Source: Clostridiales bacterium (lineage in GTDB: Bacteria > Bacillota > Clostridia > Peptostreptococcales > Anaerovoracaceae). Taken from it: a stretch of 46,797 nt of DNA. Below the pieces are notes generated by a model, which did not search any database, was not told the DNA's origin, and worked only from the letters and a program-made list of their open reading frames with translations. The stretch spans positions 1 to 46,797 of the forward strand of contig JALENW010000025.1 of NCBI GenBank assembly GCA_022766365.1, written 5' to 3'. Made by a program: the position numbers and the translations under genes. Shown in pieces: positions 8,456 through 17,365 of this stretch (its first letter is position 1; each line of letters begins with the position of its first letter).

Positions 8456-9151
8456 GCTAATTTAAGTTTATGCTTTTCGTACAGTCTGTTTTGATAGGTC
8501 ATAGAGCAAATTCTAAATAAAGAATGGTATTCATGGCAGGATTACATGTAAAAATATAACGGTGACATAAGTCAGTACTGTAGATGAAATACAAGACTAT
8601 GTATGTGGTTTATCAGCATAAATTTTAGTTGGAGTGCTCGATATGCTTGATCAAGAGGACAGAATGGAAGCGTGGGTAGCATTAAGTATATTTCAGTGTA
8701 TATTTTCGAAATGCATTTGAAAAAAGTTGGTTCAAATGACTTATCTTTCCTAAAATAGATTTTATATTACAGCATTAAACTATTGTATATAAAATGTTTG
8801 ATGTTAGCAATGAATATTCCAAAATGCATATATATGATAAACATATTCGTAAAAACTAATACCAATGAAAGGAATCCCAAAACAGGGATAAATGAATAAA
8901 ATGTAAGGAATGAACTTACAGATATATATTTTCGGCAATAACGTTTTTATCTGCCTAGGAAGTAAGAATAAGAAGATATGACCAGACACGCAAAAGATTG
9001 CATGGTAATGCTAAACGGGGACAACCTAAATATTTATATAGTTGATATACTATAGACAGAAATCAGATATCGTGCGAAATTAAAGCGAACTCGATTATAA
9101 ATAATTAGGTTGAGATTTGCTCTAAGCACAGCCTTGAATTAAAGCAACAAT
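8456..9151. other. Gene-free AT-rich stretch
   Basis: About 700 bp without a credible gene on either strand. Short frames lack ribosome sites and resemble nothing I know. I see no terminal repeats or RNA motif; it may be decayed coding sequence. Confidence 0.6.
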
Positions 9152-9174
9152 AAAAGGACCTAATCGGTCCTTTT
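9152..9174. terminator. Bidirectional terminator beside cobO
   Basis: AAAAGGACC and GGTCCTTTT form a perfect 9-bp stem with a TAATC loop; both strands then read into a T-rich tract. It begins right after the cobO stop on minus. Confidence 0.85.
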
Positions 9175-9175
9175 A

Positions 9176-9703
9176 TTATACTTCTATGCCTTTTCGAGAA
9201 GTAACTTTTCCGGTGGCATAATAATGCTTAACTTCCTCCATATCTGTAACCAGGTCAGCTTCATCAATAAGCCATTTAGGTGCACCCCTGCCGGTGATTA
9301 CAAGCTCTGTTTTCACAGGCTTTGCCTTGAGGACTTCCATAACCTGTTCTTCAGAAAGCATTCCAAGACTCAATGGGATAGTGAATTCATCCAGAATCAC
9401 AATATCGTATTCACCTGACCTAAGGACTTCTAAAGTACGTTTAAGTCCCCGGGTAACACCTTGCATATCAGTCTCATTCACCGGCCTATGAAATATGCAG
9501 CCGTTTGTTCCGTAAAGTTCAAGTTTAACACCATCTATATTTCTTAGAACAGAAATTTCGCTGTATTCCATCTGCTTGATAAATTGACCGATATATACTT
9601 TAAGACCGGCGCCAACTCCACGTATTGCAAGACCTATGGCTGCTGTGGTTTTTCCTTTACCATTTCCTGTATAAATTTGAATGTATCCTTTTTTCAGTCC
9701 CAT
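9176..9703 (-). CDS. cobO: Cob(I)yrinic acid a,c-diamide adenosyltransferase
   Basis: Transfers the adenosyl group of ATP to cobalt of corrinoids, giving adenosylcobalamin or its precursor; CobO/BtuR type, cytosolic. The P-loop GNGKGKTT lies at residues 13-20, followed by the family block VYIGQFIKQM and the Walker-B-like VILDEF. 175 residues from the ATG at 9703, preceded by AAAGGAAG; a TTG 18 nt upstream overlaps that site. It stands alone with its own promoter (9726-9754) and terminator. With the cobalamin riboswitch at 40147 it shows that this organism uses B12. Alone it suggests corrinoid salvage at least; no other cob genes are in the window. Confidence 0.94.
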   Translation of the reverse strand: MGLKKGYIQIYTGNGKGKTTAAIGLAIRGVGAGLKVYIGQFIKQMEYSEISVLRNIDGVKLELYGTNGCIFHRPVNETDMQGVTRGLKRTLEVLRSGEYDIVILDEFTIPLSLGMLSEEQVMEVLKAKPVKTELVITGRGAPKWLIDEADLVTDMEEVKHYYATGKVTSRKGIEV

Positions 9704-9725
9704 TTTTTGACTTCCTTTCAACTAA

Positions 9726-9754
9726 ATTGTAATATATATGTAACTGATAATCAA
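9726..9754 (-). promoter_or_regulatory. Predicted sigma-A promoter of cobO
   Basis: On minus: TTGATT, a 17-bp spacer, then TACAAT, about 22 nt upstream of the ATG at 9703. No riboswitch fits between the promoter and the gene. Confidence 0.6.
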
Positions 9755-9890
9755 GTCAGTATGTCATTTAAATACTGCAAATTTACAATTATCCCCGGCA
9801 TGAGAATTATATGACTATGATGTTCAGCTATTTTCACAAAGTTCATAAGCTAATGTTTAGGGATTCTCGAATATTCTAAACAAATTCTAC

Positions 9891-9919
9891 TGGTAAATCG
9901 CTCTGAAAAATTGTATAAT
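9891..9919 (+). promoter_or_regulatory. Predicted promoter of the nucleoside ABC genes
   Basis: TATAAT at 9914-9919 is perfect; the -35 TGGTAA 17 bp upstream is weak. The gene starts 31 bp downstream behind GAGAGGAA. Confidence 0.45.
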
Positions 9920-9950
9920 TAAGACATAAAGATAACTTGAGAGGAATATT

Positions 9951-11483
9951 ATGGACAATATTATAGAAATGCTTAATATTACCAAAGAATTCCCCGGAAT
10001 TGTTGCCAATGATAATATAACGCTTCAATTAGCAAGAGGTGAGATTCACGCGCTTTTAGGTGAAAATGGGGCCGGAAAGTCCACACTTATGAGCGTTTTG
10101 TTTGGCCTTTATACTCCGGAGAAGGGTGTGATTAAGAAAGATGGAAAAGAGGTTGTAATCAAGGACCCGAATGACGCCAATGCTCTGGGAATAGGTATGG
10201 TGCACCAGCACTTTAAGCTTGTTCAGAACTTCACGGTACTCCAGAATATCATTCTTGGTGCAGAAGATACCAAGAACGGCATATTGCAGCTTAAAGATGC
10301 GAGGAAGAAGGTTGTTGAACTTTCCGAAAAATATGGACTGTTTGTTGATCCTGATGCACTTATTGAGGACATAACTGTAGGAATGCAGCAGAGAGTTGAG
10401 ATACTTAAGATGCTGTTCAGAGAGAACGAAGTTCTTATTTTCGATGAGCCTACTGCAGTGCTGACTCCTCAAGAGATAGGTGAGCTGATGAAAATCATGA
10501 AGAACTTATCCGACGAGGGGAAATCTATTTTGTTCATCACACATAAGCTTGATGAAATCAAGCAGGTTGCAAACCGATGTACTGTACTGAGGAAGGGTAA
10601 GTATGTCGGCACGGTTAATGTGGCGGATACAACTAAGGAGCAACTGTCTGAGATGATGGTAGGTCATAAGATCAACTTCAAGATAGATAAGACGGATGCC
10701 CATCCCGGTGAGGTCATACTGGATGTGCATCATCTTTCTATGGATAAGAAGGGGACTGACAAGAAGGCCGTCAATGATGTGAGTTTCAAGGTTAGAGAAG
10801 GCGAGATAGTTTGTATCGCCGGAATTGACGGTAACGGTCAGTCGGAACTTGTGTACGGACTTACCGGTCTGGCACCTATCACTGAAGGTAAGATTATTTT
10901 AAACGGTAAGGATATAACCAAATGTTCTGTACGAAAGAGGAATCTCTCAGGTATGGCGCATATACCGGAGGACAGGCATAAAGATGGCTTGATTTTGGAT
11001 TATACATTAGCACAGAATCTTGTCCTTAAATCATATTTTAAGCCGGGATTCCAAAAGTGCGGTTTTATCAACTTTAAGAAAGTTGAGGATTATGCTGAGA
11101 AACTTGCAGAGCAATACGATGTAAGGTCAGGGCAGGGTATTAAAACCATCACAAGAAGTATGTCCGGAGGGAATCAGCAGAAAGCAATTATCGCCAGGGA
11201 GATAGAGGATAAGCCTGAACTTCTGATAGCTGTTCAGCCAACCAGAGGTCTTGACGTGGGAGCCATAGAATATATTCACAAGCAGCTGATAGCCCAAAGA
11301 GATAAGGGAAAAGCTATTTTGTTGATTTCTCTGGAGCTTGATGAAGTTCTCAATGTGAGCGACAGAATTTTGGTGATACACGAAGGGGAGCTTGTTGCGG
11401 ACATTGATCCTAAGAATGCGGATATCAACCAGCTGGGACTTTACATGGCTGGATCCAAGAGAGATGAGGTGGCCTATGAATAA
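9951..11483 (+). CDS. Nucleoside-type ABC transporter ATPase (two ABC domains)
   Basis: Energises uptake of nucleosides (NupA/RbsA-like class) through the two permeases that follow. 510 residues with two fused nucleotide-binding domains. The first has Walker A GENGAGKST (38-46), the LVQNF Q-loop region and Walker B VLIFDEPT. The second has the degenerate Walker A GIDGNGQSE and the signature SGGNQQK. One consensus and one degenerate site is normal for this class. It overlaps the first permease by 8 bp. The substrate class is inferred from the permease types; sugars are the alternative. The usual BMP-family binding lipoprotein is not adjacent. Confidence 0.92.
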   Translation: MDNIIEMLNITKEFPGIVANDNITLQLARGEIHALLGENGAGKSTLMSVLFGLYTPEKGVIKKDGKEVVIKDPNDANALGIGMVHQHFKLVQNFTVLQNIILGAEDTKNGILQLKDARKKVVELSEKYGLFVDPDALIEDITVGMQQRVEILKMLFRENEVLIFDEPTAVLTPQEIGELMKIMKNLSDEGKSILFITHKLDEIKQVANRCTVLRKGKYVGTVNVADTTKEQLSEMMVGHKINFKIDKTDAHPGEVILDVHHLSMDKKGTDKKAVNDVSFKVREGEIVCIAGIDGNGQSELVYGLTGLAPITEGKIILNGKDITKCSVRKRNLSGMAHIPEDRHKDGLILDYTLAQNLVLKSYFKPGFQKCGFINFKKVEDYAEKLAEQYDVRSGQGIKTITRSMSGGNQQKAIIAREIEDKPELLIAVQPTRGLDVGAIEYIHKQLIAQRDKGKAILLISLELDEVLNVSDRILVIHEGELVADIDPKNADINQLGLYMAGSKRDEVAYE

Positions 11484-12702
11484 GAATAGAGCGCTTAGGA
11501 TTCTCGCCGGTGACGGATTCAATAAGGCGGTATCCTCTGTAATAGCAATTATAATCGGTTTATTTTTCGGGCTGATCATCCTGATTGTCGCAAATCCCGA
11601 TAAAGCCGGAGAAGGGTTCTTTACAATTCTCGGAGGTGGATTCATGGGAGGAGGACAGGGTATCGGTCAGGTCCTTTACTATGCTACGCCTCTCATAATG
11701 ACAGGTCTTTCTGTGGGCTGTGCGTTTAAGACGGGACTTTTTAACATCGGAGCTTCAGGTCAGTTTATTACCGGAGGGGCTGTGGCCATTTATGTCGGTG
11801 TTTATTGTACAGGGCTTGGCAGTTTTCACTGGATAGTGGCAATATTAGCCGGTGGCCTGGTAGGAGGCTTATGGGGAGCTTTGCCCGGGTTTCTCAAGGC
11901 TTTCTTCAACGTTCATGAGGTAATTGCTACAATAATGATGAATTACATAGGTATGTATGCTGCCAATTATCTGATAAGGTATTATGCCTATGATCCTAAC
12001 AGAAACCTTTCGAAAGATGTGGCAACGACTGCTGTCATTCCTAAATGGGGGCTTGATAATGTTTTTTTCACGCAGGTGGGAAATTACAAAGACACATCCG
12101 CCCTTAACGGAGGATTCATCATTGCAGTTGCCATAGCAATTCTGATGTATATCATTTTTTACAAGACAACTTTCGGGTATGAGTTAATGGCTGTAGGTAA
12201 TAATAAAGATGCCAGCAAATACGCCGGAATAAATTCAAAGAAGCAGATAATTCTATCTATGGTAATTGCCGGTACACTTGCCGGAATCGGTGGTGCATTG
12301 GTGTTCCTGAGCGGACCTTCTGCCAGACACATTACTGTCGTGGATGAGTTGGCTGTAGACGGCTTCAACGGAATGTCGGTTGCCTTGTTGGGACTTTCAA
12401 ATCCTATAGGAATAATATTTTCATCTATATTCATCGGTTACCTGGATCAGGGCGGAACCTATCTGCAAAGTCTTGATTACATGCCTGAGATAATTGAGAT
12501 TATCGTCGCATGTATCATATATTTCAGTGCATTCTCACTTCTTTTTAGAAAGTTGATGCCGATGATAATCAAGAAATTCGGAAAGTCAGATGTTTTGGAG
12601 GAAAACAAGGTTGACGATACGCTGAAAACTTCATCCGAAACTCCGGTGTCTGTTGGAAATGCAGACGGAGTGCAGAGTGGTCGTGAAGGGGGAGATGAAT
12701 AA
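11476..12702 (+). CDS. Nucleoside-type ABC transporter permease 1 (NupB/YufP-like)
   Basis: Membrane subunit of the BPD_transp_2 family. 408 residues from ATG 11476, which overlaps the ATPase stop (ATGAATAA) behind GATGAGG. About nine hydrophobic segments; the family block FKTGLFNIGASGQFITG lies near residue 90, and NVHEVIATIMMNYIG near residue 145. The last about 50 residues are hydrophilic and variable. The next gene starts on the last base of its stop codon, so the three genes are translationally coupled. Confidence 0.92.
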   Translation: MNKNRALRILAGDGFNKAVSSVIAIIIGLFFGLIILIVANPDKAGEGFFTILGGGFMGGGQGIGQVLYYATPLIMTGLSVGCAFKTGLFNIGASGQFITGGAVAIYVGVYCTGLGSFHWIVAILAGGLVGGLWGALPGFLKAFFNVHEVIATIMMNYIGMYAANYLIRYYAYDPNRNLSKDVATTAVIPKWGLDNVFFTQVGNYKDTSALNGGFIIAVAIAILMYIIFYKTTFGYELMAVGNNKDASKYAGINSKKQIILSMVIAGTLAGIGGALVFLSGPSARHITVVDELAVDGFNGMSVALLGLSNPIGIIFSSIFIGYLDQGGTYLQSLDYMPEIIEIIVACIIYFSAFSLLFRKLMPMIIKKFGKSDVLEENKVDDTLKTSSETPVSVGNADGVQSGREGGDE

Positions 12703-13661
12703 TGAATATAGTTTATCTGATAGTTCAACAGACGATGTTTTTTGCAATCCCACTTCTGATTGTAGCTCTTGGAGGTATGTTTACCGAGAGAGGTGGAGTT
12801 ACCAACATTGCTCTTGATGGTACTATGATTATGGGGGCGTTCACAAGCATACTGTTCATAAATAATGTTCAGGATCAGATGAGCGGAACAGGACTTCTTT
12901 TGATTGCCTGTCTGATTGCTGCGGCAACCGGAGGAGTGTTTTCTCTGTTGCTGGCATACTCTGCCATTAATATGAAGGCAGATCAGATAATCGGAGGTAC
13001 AGCTTTGAATATGTTTGCTCCGGCGTTTTGTGTATTCGGTGCTCGTACTATTCAGTCCCTGGGAGTTCAGCAGATACAGTTTAATAATACATTTAGGATA
13101 GATAAAGTTCCTGTTCTCGGTGATATTCCTGTTATAGGTCAGTTATTTTTCAGTAACACTTATATAACAACACTCATTGGGATAATTATTTTAATCATAG
13201 CCATAGTTGTCATATACAAAACACGTTTCGGTCTGAGGTTAAGGGCTTGCGGTGAGCATCCGCAGGCAGCTGACTCAGTGGGCATAAATGTGTACAAAAT
13301 GAGATATGCAGGTGTATTCATTTCAGGAATTTTAGGCGGCCTTGGCGGGCTCGTTTTTATAATTCCAACTTCAACGAATTTTGATTCAAATGTTGCCGGA
13401 TACGGATTTCTGGCCTTGGCTGTTATGATATTCGGTCAGTGGAAGCCTATAAGAATTGCAGTGGCGGCTGCCTTTTTCGGATTTATGAAGACGATTGCAG
13501 CTGCGTATAACCTGATTCCTTTCCTTGACAATCTGCCGGTAACAAGTGAATTCTACAAGTCGATACCGTTCATAGCAACGCTTATCGTACTTGCTCTGAG
13601 TTCGAAAAAGTCCAGAGCTCCTGCAGCCGTTGCTAAGCCTTATGATAAGGGTGGCAGATAA
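12702..13661 (+). CDS. Nucleoside-type ABC transporter permease 2 (NupC/YufQ-like)
   Basis: Second BPD_transp_2 permease. 319 residues, about eight hydrophobic segments, with the signature ERGGVTNIALDGTMIMGAF near residue 30 and RLRACGEHPQAADSVGINV near residue 180. GGGGGAG lies upstream of ATG 12702, which shares one base with the previous stop. With the ATPase it completes the membrane complex; only the receptor protein is missing from the locus. Confidence 0.92.
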   Translation: MNIVYLIVQQTMFFAIPLLIVALGGMFTERGGVTNIALDGTMIMGAFTSILFINNVQDQMSGTGLLLIACLIAAATGGVFSLLLAYSAINMKADQIIGGTALNMFAPAFCVFGARTIQSLGVQQIQFNNTFRIDKVPVLGDIPVIGQLFFSNTYITTLIGIIILIIAIVVIYKTRFGLRLRACGEHPQAADSVGINVYKMRYAGVFISGILGGLGGLVFIIPTSTNFDSNVAGYGFLALAVMIFGQWKPIRIAVAAAFFGFMKTIAAAYNLIPFLDNLPVTSEFYKSIPFIATLIVLALSSKKSRAPAAVAKPYDKGGR

Positions 13662-13763
13662 TTCATACGATTTGGCCCTTAAAATTATTGAAGGCATGCA
13701 GGTATATAGCTTACAGTGCCAAGCGGGGTCAGATAAGCGCATAGAATATATGGGAATTTTAAT

Positions 13764-14696
13764 ATGTCAGTTAAAGATTTGTATGAAATTGTAGAGGGAA
13801 TTAGAGATTTTGAGCTTCATGGGGAATCATCTCCTCGTGAAGCTTTTCCATACACTGAAGAAGTGAATGGGAAATTGACATCATTTGAGTTTGAAAACGC
13901 TACATATGGCAATGTATTTTGTTGTGAGAATCTTGACCTGATGATTGATCTGGTTGAAAAAGGATATGAGGAAAGGTTTCAGATGATTTATCTTGATCCC
14001 CCTTTCTACTCCAAAGCGAAGTATTTCTTGAGGCGCAAAGATGGCAGCAGGGAGGAGGCATACAGTGACCTGTGGCCTGAGGGATTTAAAGAGTATCTTA
14101 AAATGATTGCTGAGAGGCTTGTGATTACACGACGGCTATTGTCTGAAGATGGTCTGATTTGGGTGCACTTGGATTATAGAGCCGTTCACTATGTGAAAGT
14201 TATTATGGATGAAATTTTCGGACATAGAAATTTTGTCAACGAAATAATTTGGGGATACAGGTCGGGAGGTGCCGGTAGTCGTAGGTTTGCACGGAAGCAC
14301 GACAGTATTTTGGTGTATGGGAAAAGCGAAAATTACAAATTTTCCCCCCAAAAGGAGAAGTCATATAACAGGGGATTTGCTCCGTACAAGTTTAAGGGAG
14401 TCGAGGAATTCAGAGATGAGAAGGGATGGTACACTCTTGTTAATATGCGAGACGTTTGGGATATTCCCATGGTTGGCAGGACATCGGCCGAACGCACAGG
14501 TTATGCGACTCAAAAACCTGAGGAGCTTCTCAGGCGAGCTGTGGCAGCATCTACAGAGAAGGATGATCTGTGTGGAGATTTTTTTGCAGGATCAGGGACT
14601 CTGGGTGCTGTTTGCAAATCTATGGGTAGGAACTTTGTGCTTTGTGATGAGCAGGAAGAGGCATATAAAATAATGTGCAGGCGTTTATCAGATTAA
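13764..14696 (+). CDS. Site-specific DNA methyltransferase, beta class (N6-A or N4-C)
   Basis: Methylates an exocyclic amino group in DNA. Motif IV DPPF (residues 78-81) precedes the AdoMet-binding motif I DFFAGSGTLGA (about 272-282), which defines the beta class; RYATQKPEE-like TGYATQKPEELL (near 253) sits just before motif I. DPPF fits adenine-N6 or cytosine-N4 methylation, and the two cannot be told apart here. 310 residues is short compared with type III Mod subunits (about 600), and no restriction or Res gene is adjacent, so it is probably an orphan enzyme. It follows the transporter genes by 102 bp in the same direction, without a clear terminator between them. Confidence 0.9.
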   Translation: MSVKDLYEIVEGIRDFELHGESSPREAFPYTEEVNGKLTSFEFENATYGNVFCCENLDLMIDLVEKGYEERFQMIYLDPPFYSKAKYFLRRKDGSREEAYSDLWPEGFKEYLKMIAERLVITRRLLSEDGLIWVHLDYRAVHYVKVIMDEIFGHRNFVNEIIWGYRSGGAGSRRFARKHDSILVYGKSENYKFSPQKEKSYNRGFAPYKFKGVEEFRDEKGWYTLVNMRDVWDIPMVGRTSAERTGYATQKPEELLRRAVAASTEKDDLCGDFFAGSGTLGAVCKSMGRNFVLCDEQEEAYKIMCRRLSD

Positions 14697-14925
14697 GTTG
14701 ATGCGTGGCGCAGGCATATCAGGAAGCATGATAAAAGCTGTGGGATAGGATCGGTTCATTTTGAATATAATTCATAATTTAAGCATGTGAGTGATGGAGC
14801 AATAAGGAAATGGTGCAATAAGGGAGACGTAGTTCATGAGGACATCTGCACAGCACCCCTATATTTTCAAGAGATGGATATAGGGAAAGAGTTCCTATGA
14901 AGGCGTTTGATGTTATAAATTTCAT

Positions 14926-14954
14926 TTGACCTGAAATTAAATTGAGAGTATAAT
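14926..14954 (+). promoter_or_regulatory. Strong sigma-A promoter of tRNA-Arg
   Basis: TTGACC, a 17-bp spacer, then a perfect TATAAT, ending 17 bp before the mature tRNA 5' end. Confidence 0.85.
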
Positions 14955-14971
14955 ATTAAATACGACCACGG

Positions 14972-15048
14972 GGGGTATTAGCTCAACTGGATAGAGTAGC
15001 GGTCTTCGAATCCGTTGGTTGGGGGTTCGAGTCCCTCATGCCCTACCA
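14972..15048 (+). tRNA. tRNA-Arg, anticodon UCG
   Basis: A 77-nt cloverleaf folds with all arms: a 7-bp acceptor (G-U at both the first and fifth pairs), a 4-bp D stem, a 5-bp anticodon stem, a T arm with TTCGAGT loop and an encoded CCA. The anticodon loop CTTCGAA puts TCG at 34-36, reading CGA/CGN arginine codons. The last anticodon-stem pair (31-39) is a U-U mismatch, and 27-43 is G-U, so the stem is weak. It has its own promoter and terminator. Confidence 0.88.
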
Positions 15049-15060
15049 ATGAAAATATAT

Positions 15061-15092
15061 CCGAACTCTTAACGAGGGTTCGGGTATTTTTT
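15061..15092 (+). terminator. Terminator of the tRNA unit
   Basis: CCGAACTCT (15061-15069) pairs with AGGGTTCGG (15075-15083), followed by TATTTTTT, 13 nt after the tRNA. Confidence 0.85.
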
Positions 15093-15272
15093 GTTGTGTT
15101 GTACAGTATTGCGATTTCAGTTTCACCGTCGGCCGTATCATGTAAATATATGGAGTGTACAAGTGTATCGATGATTTGCTTTTGATACTTTGTATCTTCC
15201 GGATTTACCAGATCTATACTTTTGAAAGAGTAAAGCCGGGGAAGATTAAGTTTTCCTCGGCTTTCTGCTTCT

Positions 15273-15950
15273 CTATATAACTTTTACGGGGGTTCCGACG
15301 GGTATGTTTTCAAAAATCCATTTGGAATCCGATACACTCATTCTTACGCAACCGTGAGATGCAGGCTCTCCGAGCTTAACAGCCTCATTGGGGATATAAT
15401 TCCCGGAGTGGTCAGTCGGTACACTGTGAAAAAGATAGATACCGTGATCCTTGAAGGATACCCAGTAGTTGGCTCCTTCTTGAAATTCTGCAGCAAAGAA
15501 GGACTCTCCGCATTCAGACTCAATTTTGAATTCCCCCTTAGGGGTTTCGGATTCTCCGTCGAAGATGCCTGTGGAAACTACAAAACTTGTTAAATTCTTT
15601 TCACCATCTCGTATATATGTAAGCTGTTTGTCTGTGTCAACAAGAATATTTAGGTTAGCTACCTTGGACAAATCCGGATATTTTCCGGTGGGTTCTTTCC
15701 AGAAATCAGGATTTTGCTTTCTTAACTTTTCAGCAATGGCTTTTCCGGTTTCTGCATTTGATTCTCTGTCTGTGCCTGACCCGCTCGGCAGACTCTTATC
15801 TGAACTTGTCCCCAAACTGTCATTAGAACTGCTTTTATTATTTGACCGAGATTTTAAATCTATATTCTCAACCGCAAGTATTGCCAATGCCAATATGATT
15901 ATAGCCGCGATTAGAGCCGATATAATTTTAGTATTAAATATCTTTTTCAA
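15273..15950 (-). CDS. L,D-transpeptidase (YkuD domain), membrane-anchored
   Basis: Cross-links peptidoglycan stem peptides or attaches proteins to them, outside the cell. Residues 1-8 are basic, 9-27 form a transmembrane anchor, 28-75 are a Ser/Gly-rich linker, and the YkuD domain follows (about 95-225). The catalytic motif ASHGCVRMS holds the nucleophilic Cys and the conserved His and Arg. The only plausible start is TTG at 15950, with GGGGGGAA 9 nt upstream on minus; that site lies in one of two near-identical 29-bp leader repeats. 225 residues matches the minimal anchored form, without peptidoglycan-binding domains. Confidence 0.92.
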   Translation of the reverse strand: MKKIFNTKIISALIAAIIILALAILAVENIDLKSRSNNKSSSNDSLGTSSDKSLPSGSGTDRESNAETGKAIAEKLRKQNPDFWKEPTGKYPDLSKVANLNILVDTDKQLTYIRDGEKNLTSFVVSTGIFDGESETPKGEFKIESECGESFFAAEFQEGANYWVSFKDHGIYLFHSVPTDHSGNYIPNEAVKLGEPASHGCVRMSVSDSKWIFENIPVGTPVKVI

Positions 15951-15954
15951 ATGT

Positions 15955-16045
15955 GTGTTCCCCCCAGGTATGATAGAGATTATGTGATAAGCCGGAGAAA
16001 GGTAAAGCCACTAAGGGTGTTCCCCCTAGGTATGATAGAGATTAT
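15955..16045 (-). repeat. Duplicated 29-bp leader of the L,D-transpeptidase
   Basis: Near-identical 29-bp copies lie at 15955-15983 and 16017-16045 (one difference; 62-bp period). Each, read on minus, contains an AATCTCTATCATACC block and the purine-rich GGGGGAACAC that serves as ribosome site for the gene in the proximal copy. The distal copy is preceded by a perfect TATAAT (minus). Confidence 0.85.
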
Positions 16046-16109
16046 ACCACGATAATTCTAGTTAAGCAAAAAAGTTTCCCGTGAAAATCAAAATATTTCT
16101 GAAAATCGG

Positions 16110-16138
16110 TTGACATCTACGGGTAATAGTAGTACCAT
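16110..16138 (+). promoter_or_regulatory. Sigma-A promoter of the heat-shock operon
   Basis: A perfect TTGACA at 16110-16115 and a TACCAT -10 after 17 bp. The transcription start falls just before or in the CIRCE operator. Confidence 0.75.
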
Positions 16139-16148
16139 ATATATATGG

Positions 16149-16175
16149 TTAGCACTCCAAGACGGTGAGTGCTAA
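16149..16175 (+). promoter_or_regulatory. CIRCE operator (HrcA binding site)
   Basis: TTAGCACTC, 9 nt, GAGTGCTAA: a perfect match to the CIRCE consensus, in the leader of hrcA. HrcA bound here represses its own operon until heat or misfolded protein titrates GroEL. Confidence 0.98.
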
Positions 16176-16272
16176 CAAATAGATAACCGGATGATACGAA
16201 GTCGATGTAATCCTTACATATGATTATATATAATCTAAAAGGATTGATACAATTTCTAAGGGAGGAGGGAGC

Positions 16273-17337
16273 ATGGAATTAACAGAACGTAAACTTAAAA
16301 TTTTACAGGCTATTATCAGCGATTACATTTCCACAGCAGAACCGGTTGGTTCAAGGACACTTTCAAAGAAGTATCAGCTTGGAATAAGTCCTGCAACTAT
16401 AAGAAATGAGATGAGCGACCTGGAAGATTTAGGCTTTCTCACCCATCCTCATACTTCGGCAGGAAGGGTTCCTTCGGATAAGGCGTATAGACTTTATGTG
16501 AACGAACTGATGGGAAATGCTGAGATTACACCGGCGGAAAAACAGATAATTGAAAGTCAACTCAGAGCAGATGTGAATGAACTCGATAAGGTCATCAAAA
16601 ATGCTGCAAGGTTGCTTTCAAATATCACCAATCTGGCAAGTTTTGTAATGACTCCCAGTCAGGAAGAGAATCGTTTGGACTTTGTCAAATTTCTTCCGGT
16701 AGATCACAATACTGTTGTGCTCATGATAGTAGCAGAGAATGGTAAAATTTCAAATACTACTCTTCGATTGAACGTAGAGTACACCGACGAAGCGCTGGGT
16801 GTTTTGTCGAAGAACATAACCTATAGATTTAAAGGGAAGACTCTCAGCGAGTTGGTTAGGCAGAACATCATTGAGACTTTTCAAAGCGATTTGACCGCAA
16901 TGAATAAGTTGGAGGAGTTCATTATGCCGGACTTCATGAGGACGCTTGAGGAGATGTTAGATGTGAATCTGTATCTCGACGGCCTTTCGAATATTTTTGA
17001 TTTGCCGGAGTATAGTGATATAGCCAGTGCAAGACAGTTTTTGAGGATCTTTGATGATAAGGATAGGCTGAGGAGAACGATTTTAAATAGAGATGACGGA
17101 GTTGTTGTGACAATCGGTGATGAAAATAAGGACGAAGAGCTGCAAGATTATTCCCTGATTACAGCGACTTATAGCGTCGATGGACAAACTGTAGGTAAGA
17201 TAGGAGTTATCGGTCCTACAAGAATGAGATATGGGGAAATAACCTCAATCGTTAAATATCTGACCGATAATTTGAATGACACATTCAGCCTGGACAGCTG
17301 GAAAGGAGAAGAAGTTGACGAAGACAAACACATATGA
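16273..17337 (+). CDS. hrcA: Heat-inducible transcription repressor HrcA
   Basis: Represses the chaperone genes by binding CIRCE. The N-terminal winged helix (residues 1-75) carries the family motifs TAEPVGSRTLSKKY and SPATIRNEMSDLE; the rest is the GAF-like and dimerisation part, ending in MRYGEITSIVKYL. 354 residues is typical. ATG 16273 is preceded by GGGAGGAGGG. First gene of hrcA-grpE-dnaK-dnaJ. Confidence 0.98.
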   Translation: MELTERKLKILQAIISDYISTAEPVGSRTLSKKYQLGISPATIRNEMSDLEDLGFLTHPHTSAGRVPSDKAYRLYVNELMGNAEITPAEKQIIESQLRADVNELDKVIKNAARLLSNITNLASFVMTPSQEENRLDFVKFLPVDHNTVVLMIVAENGKISNTTLRLNVEYTDEALGVLSKNITYRFKGKTLSELVRQNIIETFQSDLTAMNKLEEFIMPDFMRTLEEMLDVNLYLDGLSNIFDLPEYSDIASARQFLRIFDDKDRLRRTILNRDDGVVVTIGDENKDEELQDYSLITATYSVDGQTVGKIGVIGPTRMRYGEITSIVKYLTDNLNDTFSLDSWKGEEVDEDKHI

Positions 17338-17365
17338 GGAAGATCTTAAGAATACGGGAGACTCT

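Noticed and set aside
8804-8989. Minus-strand 61-residue hydrophobic frame in the gap after dctM
   Set aside because: No ribosome site and strongly biased AT-derived composition; no support as a gene.
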